Below, in pieces: positions 11,660 through 23,109 of a stretch of 64,000 nucleotides of DNA (position 1 is the stretch's first letter; the number at the start of each line of letters is the position of its first letter). The stretch is from Alligator mississippiensis. Taxonomy: Eukaryota > Chordata > Crocodylia > Alligatoridae. Position numbers and translations under genes: made by a program. The notes under the pieces were generated by a model that searched no databases, was not told where the DNA came from, and was given only the letters and a program-made list of their open reading frames with translations. The stretch is taken from positions 143,125,433 through 143,189,432 of the forward strand of contig NC_081824.1 of NCBI RefSeq assembly GCF_030867095.1, read 5' to 3'.

Positions 11660-13835
11660 CTTTTTCACACTGTTTTTGCTCCAAGTCTTGAAATGTTGAA
11701 CAAGCCTCCATCTAATCTGGTTTGAAGATAAAATGCCATCATTGCTGTCCTTGACTGCAAGAAGAAGCTGGAATCAAAAGTAGATATTAAAGAACACGGG
11801 AGCCAAGATATACCACTGATAGTAGGAGGCTAAATGAGGAAGTTGATTATGTTCCCTGATAAATTAGTCTGTATGGAAGAATGCATGAATTTATGATAGG
11901 CTGTTTCCAAGGTCTGTCATAGGATGCTTAAAAAGCATATGCACAGAGACAGCATTACAGGTTAAAATTACAAGCATAAAATATTTAAAAAACAAAAACA
12001 AAAAACAGAAAAACCTCTCTCTTTCTCAAAGTTATGGTTCCCAAGCAGCTTTGTTTTCCCTTGTTGGATATGCACCCATTTTGTATCATTAGCAGGGAGG
12101 ATAACACCACTAACTATTACTTTGCAACTCTGATAATAGGAACTCTTTTAGTTGCTTATACCTTTGCCATTCAGTCTGAGGCTATCCATGCTGAGTGTCT
12201 GCCATGGGCAAAACTTTCCAAAAATTGCAGCTAACATAGCTCAAGAGGGTTCTGAGGAGGTAGCAGCTGGCAAAACCATACTTTTTCCCCATGGTAAAAA
12301 ACAATAAAAAAACACAACACCAAAAAGATAATTTGTTTCTTGTAAAAGTGCTAATGACCCCCCTGCTTTAAGGCAAAGAACTGGCATTTGGCAGAAGGCC
12401 TATTAGGAGTGTCCACTCTCTCACCCCCAAAATAGTCCACCCAAACTATGGCCAAAGCGAAATCTTTGGGGAAGAAGTTGTACTTGTACATGCTTATTGG
12501 AGACTTACTGTAACTGAACAGTTAAAAGGAAAAAATATTTTCCAAAATCATCTGCATTGATCAATGATCATGCTGGAACCTCTCGCAGCAGCATCTGGTG
12601 ATGACCAGATGGCATGTGCCATCCCTCTAGAAAGAATAAGCATGCTGTAGCCCTGGGATGTAGGGTGTGGGTTTCAGAAGGATTTTCCCCAGTAAACTGC
12701 TCTGAGCAAGGGTGAGGCCAAATACTGGAACAGAAAGTAGTGAGACACTCTCCTGTGCTTTCAGCAGTCCTTTTGCTGGCACCCAGGCCAAGAAGAGCAA
12801 GTGGCAGGAACTTTATCTGTATGCAGAGGTGGGAGAAAAAAAAGCCAGATATAGAAGGAGGAAAAAGAAGCAGACTGGAGCACAGTGTCTACTGATAGGG
12901 TTGTCCTGAAGGTCATCTTCCACCCCCCACCCACCAGTAATTTACACTGTAAATAGTTAGCAGAATTCTGGAAGCTCTGCTGAATTTCTGGGTATGAGGC
13001 TGAGCCTATATCTGCTTACCTCCAACCTGCAGTGCATTTAGAACTCACCTGGGCTGTACAGGGATGAAAACACAGTGGGTATACTAACAGCAGTCCCACA
13101 ATTCTCTGTCCCCAATATCCAGTTCTCCTGCACCCCATGTCTTTTCTCTGTTACCAATAAGTAGAAACAAACAGTACCATAGATTGCTTCCTAGAAGGGC
13201 TCCACTTCACAAATATATGGATGGGCTTGCTGCAAGCTACAAGGTATGATGTAGACAGGAAAGAGTGGACTGAGCTGCTTGAAAATAACCTCAGGCATGC
13301 CCCTAAATATCAGTGTGGCCATACCAGAGTCTGGTGAGCCCAGAACTGGGTAGATGGATGAGAGAAAGAGGGACCAACAAGCAAAGACAGAAGGAATGGG
13401 GTCAAAACAGATGGATGTGGCAAGTGGGACACACTGGGCAGACAGCCTGGAACAAATAGCTGGGAATCAACTGGGGTGAAGAAGAAGAAGAAAAAGAGTG
13501 AATGAAAAGCTGGCAGGGAATGATTAAAACTGGCTGGGCAAAGGATACTGGGAGGTGAGTAAAAGCCTAAGAAATAGAGTTGGGGAACATTCTGGTAAGA
13601 ATAAATAAGATGAAAATGTGATACCCAGGGATGCAGAAGAAACAGAAGTGGTACAGATGAGAAGATGATAAGGTTGGGGGCGGGGGAAGGGGGGAAATTA
13701 CATATTCCCTTCTACAGCCTGGAATAAAACCCAGAATTTCCAAGTCTCACTAATCTTCCTACTCTCTAACTGATGCTTACAAGACCTACTGGGCACTTAT
13801 ACATGTGCTCTGAGAGCCACTCTAATTAAAGCACT
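11660..13835. other. Intergenic, nothing recognised
   Basis: No coding or repeat signal that I could support. A purine-rich stretch lies at 13360-13700. Confidence 0.4.
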
Positions 13836-13839
13836 GTCA

Positions 13840-13965
13840 TGTCTCCTGTATCATCATCCCTGTGCTTAAAAATGGCAGTGGGGGTGCTTGAACTAAAGTT
13901 TGTTTGATGAGCTTTAGTTCAAGCACCCCCACTGCCACTTTTAAACATGGAGACGATGATACATG
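13840..13965. repeat. Hairpin (MITE-like) element
   Basis: Arms 13866-13898 and 13912-13944 are reverse complements at 32 of 33 positions with a 13-nt loop; the core is GCAGTGGGGGTGCTTGAACT. Weaker pairing (TGTATCATCATC with GATGATACATG) extends the arms to about 13840 and 13965. A perfect 16-bp palindrome CATGGTAATTACCATG follows at 13987-14002. Confidence 0.8.
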
Positions 13966-14023
13966 AGATGCAGAAGGCTGTTGGAGCATGGTAATTACCA
14001 TGTTCCAGCAGGTTCGATTAATC

Positions 14024-14831
14024 AGCAGGGGTGTGCAAAACAGGCTGTATTTGATTTGGATTCAGATTTGGCCTAAATCGGGAACAGTGATTTGATTCAT
14101 TGATTTGGATCACTGTCCCGATTCAATTCGGCCAAATCCGAATATGAAGATTCGATGCTGATACAGACAATCAGCAATTCAGCCACAGACACAGCTTTAA
14201 ATGTTTTTTCTACATACCTTGAGGTACCATGAACGGCTCATTAATGTTATGATGCTGGGGTGGATGGAGTGTCCCACAGGAGTGTGCCCCCGCCTCCCCC
14301 TGTGTGCTCAGTGGCGAACCCGGAAGTGGACTGGAAGTAGTTCCGGTCCACTTCCAGGTCTGTTGCTGAGCATGTGGAAACCCCTCCGCCATCTCATGCC
14401 TCCCCAGCTTGGTGATCGGCAATGGGACCCCCAGACCCAGGAGGCACCAGTCGCCGAGACAGGAGCAAGGGGGGGTGGTCCCCACGCACTCCACGGTGGA
14501 CCTGGAAGTGGACTGGAAGTGCTTCTGGTCCACTTCCGGGTCTGCTGCCAAGCACGCTGGGGACCCCCCACCCCGCGTTCCTGTGGCATGCTCCATCTGC
14601 CCCAGCATCTCAGCATTCATGAGCCACCTGGTACCTTGAGGTATGTGGAAAAAATATTTAAAGCTGTGTCTGTGTCTGAATCATCAAATTTCTCCAAATC
14701 TATTCAGAGTTCTGAATAAATTCAGAGAGATTAAAGGGTCTCCTAATCTGATTCAGATTCAGAGATGTGGCCACCAAATTGGACTGAATCTCTGCCAAAT
14801 CAAATCAGCAACTGAAGTTTCGCGCAGTCCT
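14024..14831. mobile_element. hAT-like fold-back DNA element
   Basis: The left end AGGGGTGTGCAAAAC and the right end GTTTCGCGCAGTCCT are near inverted repeats, flanked by ATTAATC at 14017-14023 and 14832-14838. Inside, CACAGCTTTAAATGTTTTTT plus TACCTTGAGGTACC (left) is mirrored by GGTACCTTGAGGTA plus TTTAAAGCTGTGTCTG (right), so much of the element can fold on itself. The exact left boundary is uncertain by about 3 bp. No transposase. Confidence 0.7.
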
Positions 14832-14844
14832 ATTAATCCAGTCT

Positions 14845-15310
14845 GCTCCAGTGTGTTGGAATTCAACACCAATGTAGAAAGCTGGGAGGAGTGTGCTGGA
14901 GGTGAGTCAGAGGTGAGTCAGAGCAGCCTCTGCACTTTGTATAGGTGCCTACTGGAAAGATATATGTCTTATCGCCTATCCACTCTGGTGCCATTCCACA
15001 GAAACAACGACAACCTGTTGTTACTATCAGTTTTTCTGTTAGCTGAATGGTAGATGTATGTATAGGGAATTTCAAAGGGCCATACTTACTGATGCCCTCT
15101 GTAAGTACCAAGCTGACATTACATGATGAATTTTCAATTTTAGCTTCCTTGACAATTCCTTGAAATTGTGCCCCACCCTCCCTGCATACACACACCAGAA
15201 AATACTCAGTACCAATAAGGTTATAAAGCCAAGGACTCAAATACAAAGTTAAAGTTGTCTGTGTTTCCAAGCCTTGCTCATACTATGTATATGCAACCAG
15301 CCTTTACATT
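14845..15310. other. Short intergenic stretch, nothing recognised
   Basis: No supported feature. It may be the remainder of the palindromic element that begins near 13970. Confidence 0.35.
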
Positions 15311-15312
15311 AT

Positions 15313-15436
15313 AGGATCATAGAAAATTTGATCAGGTTGGGACATCAGGAGGTCATCAACTCCAACCCCTTGCTCAAGGCAGGATCATCTGTCTCAGCCA
15401 TCACAGACAAGTGTTTGCCTAACCCTCTCAACTTTA
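15313..15436 (-). mobile_element. Old CR1 LINE, 3' end (first of three pieces)
   Basis: TCATAGAAAATTTGATCAGG through CATCAACTCCAACCCCTTGC is the CR1 3' end in antisense. It stops at CAACTTTA, where a DNA element is inserted, and resumes at 16229. Confidence 0.8.
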
Positions 15437-16228
15437 GGGCTAGGTACAGACAGTTAAAAAGCCTGAGGCAGAATTGACTTAGTTATTGCAGGTTAGTCTA
15501 AACTGCACAGTTAAATTGAAACAGAAGTGAACAGACCTTTGATTCTGGAAATGCAGTCACATGCCTGCAGTGGCTCAGACCAAAAGCCGGGGGGCACTAG
15601 AACATGGATCTCTGGCTGTGTATTCACTTCCTCTTCCTGCTGCCCTCGAGGTCTCTGGGATTTGAAGTCCAGAATTACAGTAGCAGGACTCTGCAGAGTT
15701 GTTCATCACTTCTTCCTGCTTCCCAGTGCCTCTGGGATTTATAGCTCAGTTGCAGCCATCAGTAAGTTTGAGCAGGGGAAGGGGTGCTTTAACCCCCACT
15801 CCCTAGCCCCAGACCCCAGCCAGGGTTTTCTGGGGGGGGGGCAGTCCTCCCCCTGTAGACTGGGCTGCATCCCCAGCCAGGCTTCCCCCTCCATCCCCTT
15901 GCCAGCCAGCCCTCCCTGCTCCAGCTAGGGATCAGAAGGGTGGGGCCAGCCCTGCTCTCTGGAGCAGACAGCACAGCCCAGTCAAGGGCTGCAAAGCATG
16001 CTGGGGGACTGTGATTTAACTTGAACCAGGAAGAGGTCTGGGACAGAAGTTTCATAAACTGGTTTGACCCAAATCAGTTAAATCTGATACTACATTCAAC
16101 TAGGTTTATCTCAAACCGGGTTCAGTCATTTTCAAACTGGTTTACATGCACTGAACATCCATTCTGTCACTGGTTTAAACCAGTCTCTAATCACTTAAAC
16201 TGGTTTGTGTAATTTCTGTCCCTATCCC
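15437..16228 (+). mobile_element. Non-autonomous DNA element inserted in the old CR1
   Basis: Termini GGGCTAGGTACAGACAGTTA and TAATTTCTGTCCCTATCCC are imperfect inverted repeats. Same family as 7759-10420 but with a much shorter interior. Removing it and one copy of the flanking TA gives CAACTTTAAAGATGGAG, a continuous CR1. The right end repeats AAACTGGTTT-like motifs (for example 16054-16065, 16134-16143, 16170-16183, 16196-16205). Confidence 0.75.
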
Positions 16229-17155
16229 TAAAGATGGAGCTTCTACAACCTCTTTGGGTAGCCTGTTCCAAGGTTTAACCACCGGGACAGTGAAAAAGTT
16301 CCTCTTAAAATTTCCAACTTAAATTTCCTCTGCTGCAACTTAAGACCATTGCACCTAGTCCTGTTCTCTATAGCCACAGAGAAAAGTCCATCTACATTCT
16401 CTCTGCAATTGCTTTTCAAGTGTTTGACGACTGTTATCAAATCCCCTCTCAATCTTCTCTTCTCCAGACTGACTAATCCCAGTTTAGCCTTTCCTTGCAA
16501 GACACATTTCCCAGGCCTCTAACCAGTTTTGTTGCTCTCCGTTAGACTCATTCTAAATGTCCACCTCTTTCCTGAAATGTGATGAAAAAAAATTGACCCA
16601 GTATTCCAGGAGAGGCCTCAATGTAGAATCGTGTAGAAGGATCATTTTCCTTGGCTTGCAAGTGACACTCCGATTACATACATCGTAGTATGTGATTTGT
16701 GTTTTTGTGAGATTTTTTTTCTGGTGCAACAAGAACACATTATTGGCTCATATTCTACTTAGAGTCCACTATAACCCTCCAGGTCCTTTCCTGCAGTATT
16801 GCAGCCTAGCCAGCCATTCCATGCTCTGTATGTATGCATGTAAATATTTATTCATTCAATTTATCTTTCCCATGGACGTTGCGCTTGCCCTTACCAAACT
16901 TCATTAGATTGATTTCAGACCATTTCTCCAGTTTATTACAGTGATTTCAAATTCTAATCCTATTATCCAGTATCTGAAATTCCACACAACTTGGTGTCAT
17001 CTGCAGATATGCTAAGCATACACTCAATCCTATCTTCCAAAATATTGAGGAAAATGTTAAACAGTACCAGAATGAGGATGGACCCCTAGGGAACCCACTA
17101 AATACATCCTCCAAACTAGACAACAAACCACTGAGGACTACTTATTAAGCATAAT
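16229..17155 (-). mobile_element. Old CR1 LINE, second piece
   Basis: Antisense CR1 from AAGATGGAGCTTCTACAACC through the TAGTCCTGTTCTCTATAGCC block and the reverse transcriptase region (ACTTGGTGTCATCTGCAGAT and AATGAGGATGGACCCCTAGG correspond to its catalytic and SGVPQG segments). It is diverged, with many stops. It ends at a hAT insertion. Confidence 0.8.
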
Positions 17156-17985
17156 CAGAGCTGCCAAACCAAGAAAAAAAAAATTACTGACAAACTGAAC
17201 TTTTTTTACTGACACGTTTTACATAATGTAAACACAAGTCTTTTGCCAGGCTCAGCCTTGCTGCCAGACTCCAGTTAGAAGGGCTGCATTCAAATTTAGG
17301 AGTTTACCAGAAACCCTAGCAAGAAAGCTTGGTTGGCAGTAAAACATTTGCAATAAAACAGTTTTCTTAAGTTGGCAATCCTGTTTGACTGGAGCAGTAG
17401 TCTTATACCATTTTGCCGCCTCTGGGGTCCCCTACTCACCCCACACCCTGACATGCCACTCTGTATGCACTCCCAGCTGTGCTACCCCTCCAGCCTGCCC
17501 TCCAGCCTGACTCCCCACTGGCCCTATTGACCCTGTTCCAGCACAAATCCCAACCTACTACCTCTCCCTTCCTCCCAGCCCTGTAGCTCCATCAACCTCT
17601 TGCCTGGCCCTCTTACAGACCTTCAGAGTAAGTATTGAGCAACTATTATAGGCTGGTGATAACTGGGACTTGCAGCAGCAGCACTTGGCTAAGGTGGGAG
17701 AGGAAAAGGAACTGTGGAAGCTCCAGTGGAGCCAAGAGCCCTGACAGACAGTTCATGGCAGGGCACCAAGCTGTACTTCTATTTAGACACCAGGTGGCAT
17801 TGCTTCTCCCTGTCCAGCATCAACACTTGAATATAACTTCATCCAGACAACAAATCTTGAAACAAGCTCAGAGCTTCTTAGTTTATATGGCTGGCTCAAT
17901 TATTTTTATGGATTTCATGAACAGGAAAATTTTAGGATTTTTTTTCCCTGACCATTCATAAATTTATGGATAGTTGGCAACCCTG
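17156..17985. mobile_element. hAT element inserted in the old CR1
   Basis: The left end CAGAGCTGCCAAACC and the right end GGTTGGCAACCCTG-like (AGTTGGCAACCCTG) are inverted repeats of hAT type. They are flanked by AGCATAAT (17148-17155) and AGCATGTT (17986-17993), an 8-bp duplication with two differences. Interior GTTGGCAGT / GTTGGCAAT repeats occur near 17332 and 17373. No transposase. Confidence 0.75.
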
Positions 17986-19030
17986 AGCATGTTGATCAAA
18001 CAGTTATGCATCCATCTTATAGTGCTTTCATCTATAATATATTTCCCTAGCTTACTAATGAGAATGTCAAGGGAGATGATATTGAAAGCCTTGCTTAAGA
18101 ATCAAGGTATATTACATCCACTGCTCTCCCCTCATCTGCAGAATCCATGACCTTATCATGGGAGGAAATCAGGTTGGTCAGGCATTATTTGCTCTTGAGG
18201 AATCCATGTTGACTGTTCCTGATCACCATGGTCTCTTCCAGGTGCTTAGAAATAGATTCCTTGAGGACCTGCTCCATGATCTTTCCAAGTATCAAGATCA
18301 GACAGACTTGTGCATGATTTCCTGGATCTTTTTTCTTTCCTTTCTTGAAGAAACTATATTTGATTTTCACCTCTAATCCAGGACCTCACCTGATCTCCAT
18401 GAGCTCTCAATGACAGCCAGTGGCTCTAACACTACCCCAGCCAATTCCTTCAATACTCTAGGGTGCATCTTGTCCAACATTGCTGTTTTGGAAAACATCT
18501 GGTTTCTCAAAGCGATCCCTAACTTTTTCTTCTGCTACTCTAGGCTGCTTGTCTCCTTTCCTGTTGTTTCTGCCAACTGTGCTCATTGACTGATAGCTGA
18601 CCTTTTTCATGAAGATGACATGAAATACATCATCCCTTACTAGACTGCCCTCCATATTCAGTAAGGGACCTTAAAACTTTCATTCTTTCTACTTCTGACA
18701 TACTTGTAGAATGTTTTTGCTTTTTATTTCCCTTGCTAGTTTCATCTCAAATCATACCGTGGCCTTCCTAATTTTCTCCTTGCGTGCCCATGCAGAGCTC
18801 TTATACTCTTCTCTAGCCATATGGCCAAGTTGCTACTTTTTTGTAAGATTCCTTGGACTTTCATAAAAAGTTTGCTGTTTAGCCAAGTTAGCCTCTTTTT
18901 GCACTTCCTATCCTTTCATTGCATCAGGAGAGTTTGCTCCTGCATGCTCAGAACTGCTTCTTTAAGGTACAGCTGGCTCTCCTGGACTACTACCCCCATC
19001 CTCCTTAGACTTGCCTCTTAGGGGATCCTG
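17986..19030 (-). mobile_element. Old CR1 LINE, third piece
   Basis: Continues the CR1 antisense sequence: the ATTGAAAGCCTTGCTTAAGA, GGAAATCAGGTTGGTCAGGC and ATCACCATGGTCTCTTCCAG segments correspond to the reverse transcriptase fingers (the minus strand can be read as LILGKIMEQVLKESISKHLE). It then runs into the linker or endonuclease side to about 19030. With the other pieces this copy covers about 2.1 kb of element. Confidence 0.75.
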
Positions 19031-19034
19031 CTCA

Positions 19035-22000
19035 TCAGTTCACCAATTTCTTGATACCTTAATTTATTAATGTATAAGGGCTAAAATAAATATATTTCCC
19101 TATGCACAGCCTAAAAACAGGGGCTAGGAGGGGACTGTACCTCCCCTCCAAAAAAAAGTTTATGGATTGCATTAGCTAAGGACATAAAATTTCATTATTT
19201 CACGTTATTAAAAGTAATAAAATAGTTATGGTAACAACTACTTATAACATTTGTTTAACTTGCAAGCTGGGAGGGGAAAGAAGGTTCCCAGCAAGGACTG
19301 CCCCTTGGGTTTCTTTATAATTAATTTGTCTGCAGTATCTGTAAGCTGCAAGCCCTCTATTAAAAAAACCCAACCCAAAACCAAAAAAAAATGGGGGGAG
19401 GGTTACATGATATCATTGGAACAGGTGGCTGTGGAAGCTAGACCTTTATGGGAGAAGCACAATCCACAAACAAACACCACTGATCTGTAAGTCCCCAAAA
19501 GCCTTTTCCTTATTTGTAGGACACAGAGTGCATGAAACGGGGCCAAATTTGAAAAGTTGGAGGCGGGGGCAAGTTGAAAAAAGCAGGGTTGCCTCTGTCC
19601 CCCCATCCCTTCCCGGTAGAAACAGGCTGGATGACCTTCCTTCAGAACAGCTCTCACAGTGGGAAACAAACCAGGCAGAGCAGAGAAGAAAGACAACAAA
19701 ATAGCGCCTTTGACCAGAGAGGACTTGTGCAAGTAAAATCTCAGAAATTGGAGCTTTAAAATCTGTTATGGAGACATAGTTCAATAAAAATCAAAGCAGA
19801 GAGACAAGAGAAGTTGCGGGCAGGGTCACAGATCTGGAGATAAATATGATAGGAAAGTTGCAATCAGCAATAAATCTGCAAAACAACATTGATATGATTG
19901 GAAAAAGAGAAGAAAAAGGAGCTTGCAAAGAAAGTTGAGATTACATAAAGTCATGAGAGAAGAAATAATGTAAGAAAAGAAGACTCCCAGAAGGTGTGGA
20001 GAAGAGAGATCTAGCAGAATATTTAAAGCAGATATTCTTCTTCTTCCTACAGCTGAAAGCAAAGGCAACAATCCTTACAAATAGAGCAGAGAACTCTCTA
20101 CAATCCCCTCCCCCCCCAGCCACCCCCGAGTTCAAACTAAGAGACAGATACTGCTCCTGCTCCATTTTAAACAAAAGCATCAGGTTCTGAAGGTCAAAGA
20201 GACTTCTGATCCTAGCCTGAGAGTATGTACAAGTGTTTCAATTAGAGTCCTGGGGATCCGCTTCTCCTCACTGAGCCTAGCCCCTGCTGCAGCAGACCCA
20301 GGAGCAGCCGACACCACCTGCCTGCACCATGGCACGGCGCAGCCCAGGGGCTGGGGTGAGTGGGGAGAAGTGGAGCCCTGGGGGGTTTGGGGCATGGTGC
20401 AGCCCAGTGGCTGCAGGCAGCTGGCATCGGCTGCTCCCAGGGCCACTGCAGCAGGGGCTGGAGTGAGTGGAGCCCCGGCCCCAAACCCCTTTCCCCTTCC
20501 CCCACAGACTTAACCGCTTGGGGGAGTAGGGAGTGTGCTTATGCCGACCGCACGAGTAAATTTACCTCCTATATAATGAATTTTGAATATAAAAAAGGTC
20601 ATCGCATGAGTGAATTTGCATATACAGAATCCACATAAAAATCGAGGAAAACCTGTAGTGAGATGGGCATGTGCCTGGCTGCTGCTGCAACAGCAGCAAC
20701 ATGGGATCATTTCTGCTGCTGGGGCACAGATTGTGGGGAGCCATGCTTCTGGCACCCCTACTAAGTTGGTGCTCTGCTTGCTCCCTCCCCACAAAGTTAT
20801 GACTGGAGTGATGGAAAGGAAGGAAAGCAGGCTTCCCAGATAAAGGTAGGAAGCCCTCCTCTGTCCCAGTTCTATGGCATTCAGCTCCCTGCCTCCTTTG
20901 ACACTGGGTGCACGGTCTGGATGCAGGTTCCACGTGGGCAGAGGTCTCAAGTTGGACATGTGCTTAGGGACCTAGACTGACACTGGTCACAAACTCAGGA
21001 TTTATTTGAGGGACAGGCTTAATAGATTTGCAACCACACACTCTTTATGCAGTCCTTGTTCTGCAGGCACAACTGAAGAACTTGGAATTTCTTTATTAGT
21101 GTAGCATTTTCCAGGCATACTGGAGAAAGTGAAAAAAGTGTAATAATTATTTAAGGAGAGTGAGAAATGGACAGCAGGGAAAGATTCTGCATCAGTACAG
21201 GCAAAACAAGTTAGTCAAAATACCTTTTCTAACTCTAGATTTTCTACAACTGGCAAATCCTCTGGGCTCATCTGGGACACAAAAGGCAACATGCTGCACC
21301 TTTCACTATATGCCAAGTCTTCCAGGTTATGTAATGGATCAGATCAAAAGAAAATGATAGAATAGACTGTCTTTGATTTAGTCACTCTATACACAAAGAG
21401 GAAACTGAATTCACATTTTACCCCAGATGGGACTTAACCTCACAACCCCTAGTTTAAGAGGCCAGTGCCTCATCCATTAGGCCAAGACTAGGACTAGAAC
21501 TCCCAACCTTCCTGTAGCAAGCTCACAACACAAGCCACTTGGTCAAAGAATCTGGCTGCCACTGTTAGTTAAATAGCAGAAAGGAAATAAATTAGTCTAT
21601 CTATGCCTTCTAAAAGGCAGCAAGTCCAATTCTGTTCTCAGAGCATTACAAATCAGGAGTAACTTCACTAAAATGGATGGAATTATGATCTGAAACAGGC
21701 TAAGTTTTCTGTCTCACAGAAGAAATGTCCAGCAACAGCTGTAGGCTTCAGCAGGATCCTAGTCCCTTTGTCTATCTACTTCCATTAAAATTAATTTCCT
21801 ATGTTTGCTTTGCAACTAAAGTAGTTACACAAATTCCCTTTGGCAAGATGAAACTAAAACTTACATTAGCTTTTAATTTTGCCTTAAAACTGATGCATCC
21901 TTGTTGATGTTCAGGAATCTGGCTTGGTTGGATGGATAATATTACTTATAGCTTCCACTGAAAGATTTTGGCCAGTGGGTAGAACCTACTTTTACTCCTA

Positions 22001-22885
22001 ATGTAATATGATTGAAAGAAGCATTTGACACAATAATCCAAGACACCCCCTCGTGGCCAGATCATGAGTTAACACTGAAATTTGTTATATAGAAAAATGT
22101 TCAGAATGTTTCTGATCTAATCTAGTTGAGGGGGATGGTGCATCTGAAGTAGGCAAGTGAAGCCTGGAGTCCTAGTATGATGGGAATAGTCACCATTTCC
22201 CTGTCTCCCTCTCCAAGACTGCAGGATAAGGACTAAAATGTATCAAGTGCAGAATTCCATTGCTAAGGAATTCAGATAACCGCAAAGATGTTATGTTCAT
22301 TCATAAACATTCATTAATAAAACAAACCCTTGAAAGAATGCTAGGAGCAGGATCCCATTCTGCTGAGTGTAGGTATACTAAGAAAGTAGAAGAGATATCA
22401 AGACGCACCTTTCCCTTGTGCACAGGCAGGATAAGATGTGTTGTTTCGAGAACTCAGTTGCAAGGAGAGCACCGACTAGGGTATTTATCAATGCTGCACA
22501 GTCATCTGCTACTGCAAGAGGCGTGATCAATCCATTTGTAGGTTTGTAACATTATTGGCACCTCATTTCAGTGCATACCAGATCATACATTTCCCAAAAG
22601 GTCAATTTAAAAAAGGTAGTATCATACACATCCCCCTAAATTTGAAGGGAGATAGATATATATATGAGAGAAGCAAATGCTGAAGAGTATACTATGGATA
22701 GGAAAATACAGATCTCCATAACCCGCATCCATACAGGAGAATAATCAACTTAAGTTTAAAAGTCCTTCAATATGTGAACAATATTGGTACCAGATATACA
22801 CACACACATGTAAGAATATCTGATTTTAAAAGGTTGCAGGTTATTGATGGCCCCTGGCTTTGTGGTTTATTAATAGGATAGAATT
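19035..22885. other. Intergenic; a possible MIR trace and a GC-rich patch
   Basis: 20240-20540 is GC-rich with CCCAGGGGCTGGGG-like repeats and gives spurious frames. 21380-21500 has a tRNA-like, MIR-type tail (CATCCATTAGGCCAAGACTA). No gene was recognised in the rest. Confidence 0.4.
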
Positions 22886-22889
22886 TTGC

Positions 22890-23105
22890 TGGTATGGCAC
22901 TGGATTTTGCTGCGCTGGGTGCAGCTCAACATGAATTGACTTTGATCCAGAGGATGGCAGCAAAGCAAGAAAGAAGAAAGCAGAGTGCTGTACACTTGGA
23001 CTCCAACTCAGACAACACATGGATCTATGAAACCTGTAACAAGCTGTGTCACTTTAGAACTGGACTTGTCAGCCACAAGCGGATTAATCGTGCACCTGAC
23101 TAGAC
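22890..23105 (+). mobile_element. 3' end fragment of a zinc-finger-bearing non-LTR LINE
   Basis: Translation includes LTLIQRMAAKQERRKQ and a C-x2-C-x12-H finger, ETCNKLCHFRTGLVSHKRIN. The same LIQRMAAKQERRKQ block occurs in reverse orientation at 10672-10860. Only the C-terminus is present, as expected for a 5'-truncated retrocopy. Confidence 0.7.
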
Positions 23106-23109
23106 CTCT

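Noticed and set aside
20180..20959. Overlapping frames with W/Q/P-rich sequence
   Set aside because: GC-rich patch with local repeats; no conserved motif.
21380..21500. tRNA gene
   Set aside because: Only a tRNA-like, MIR-type segment; no complete cloverleaf or intact A and B boxes.
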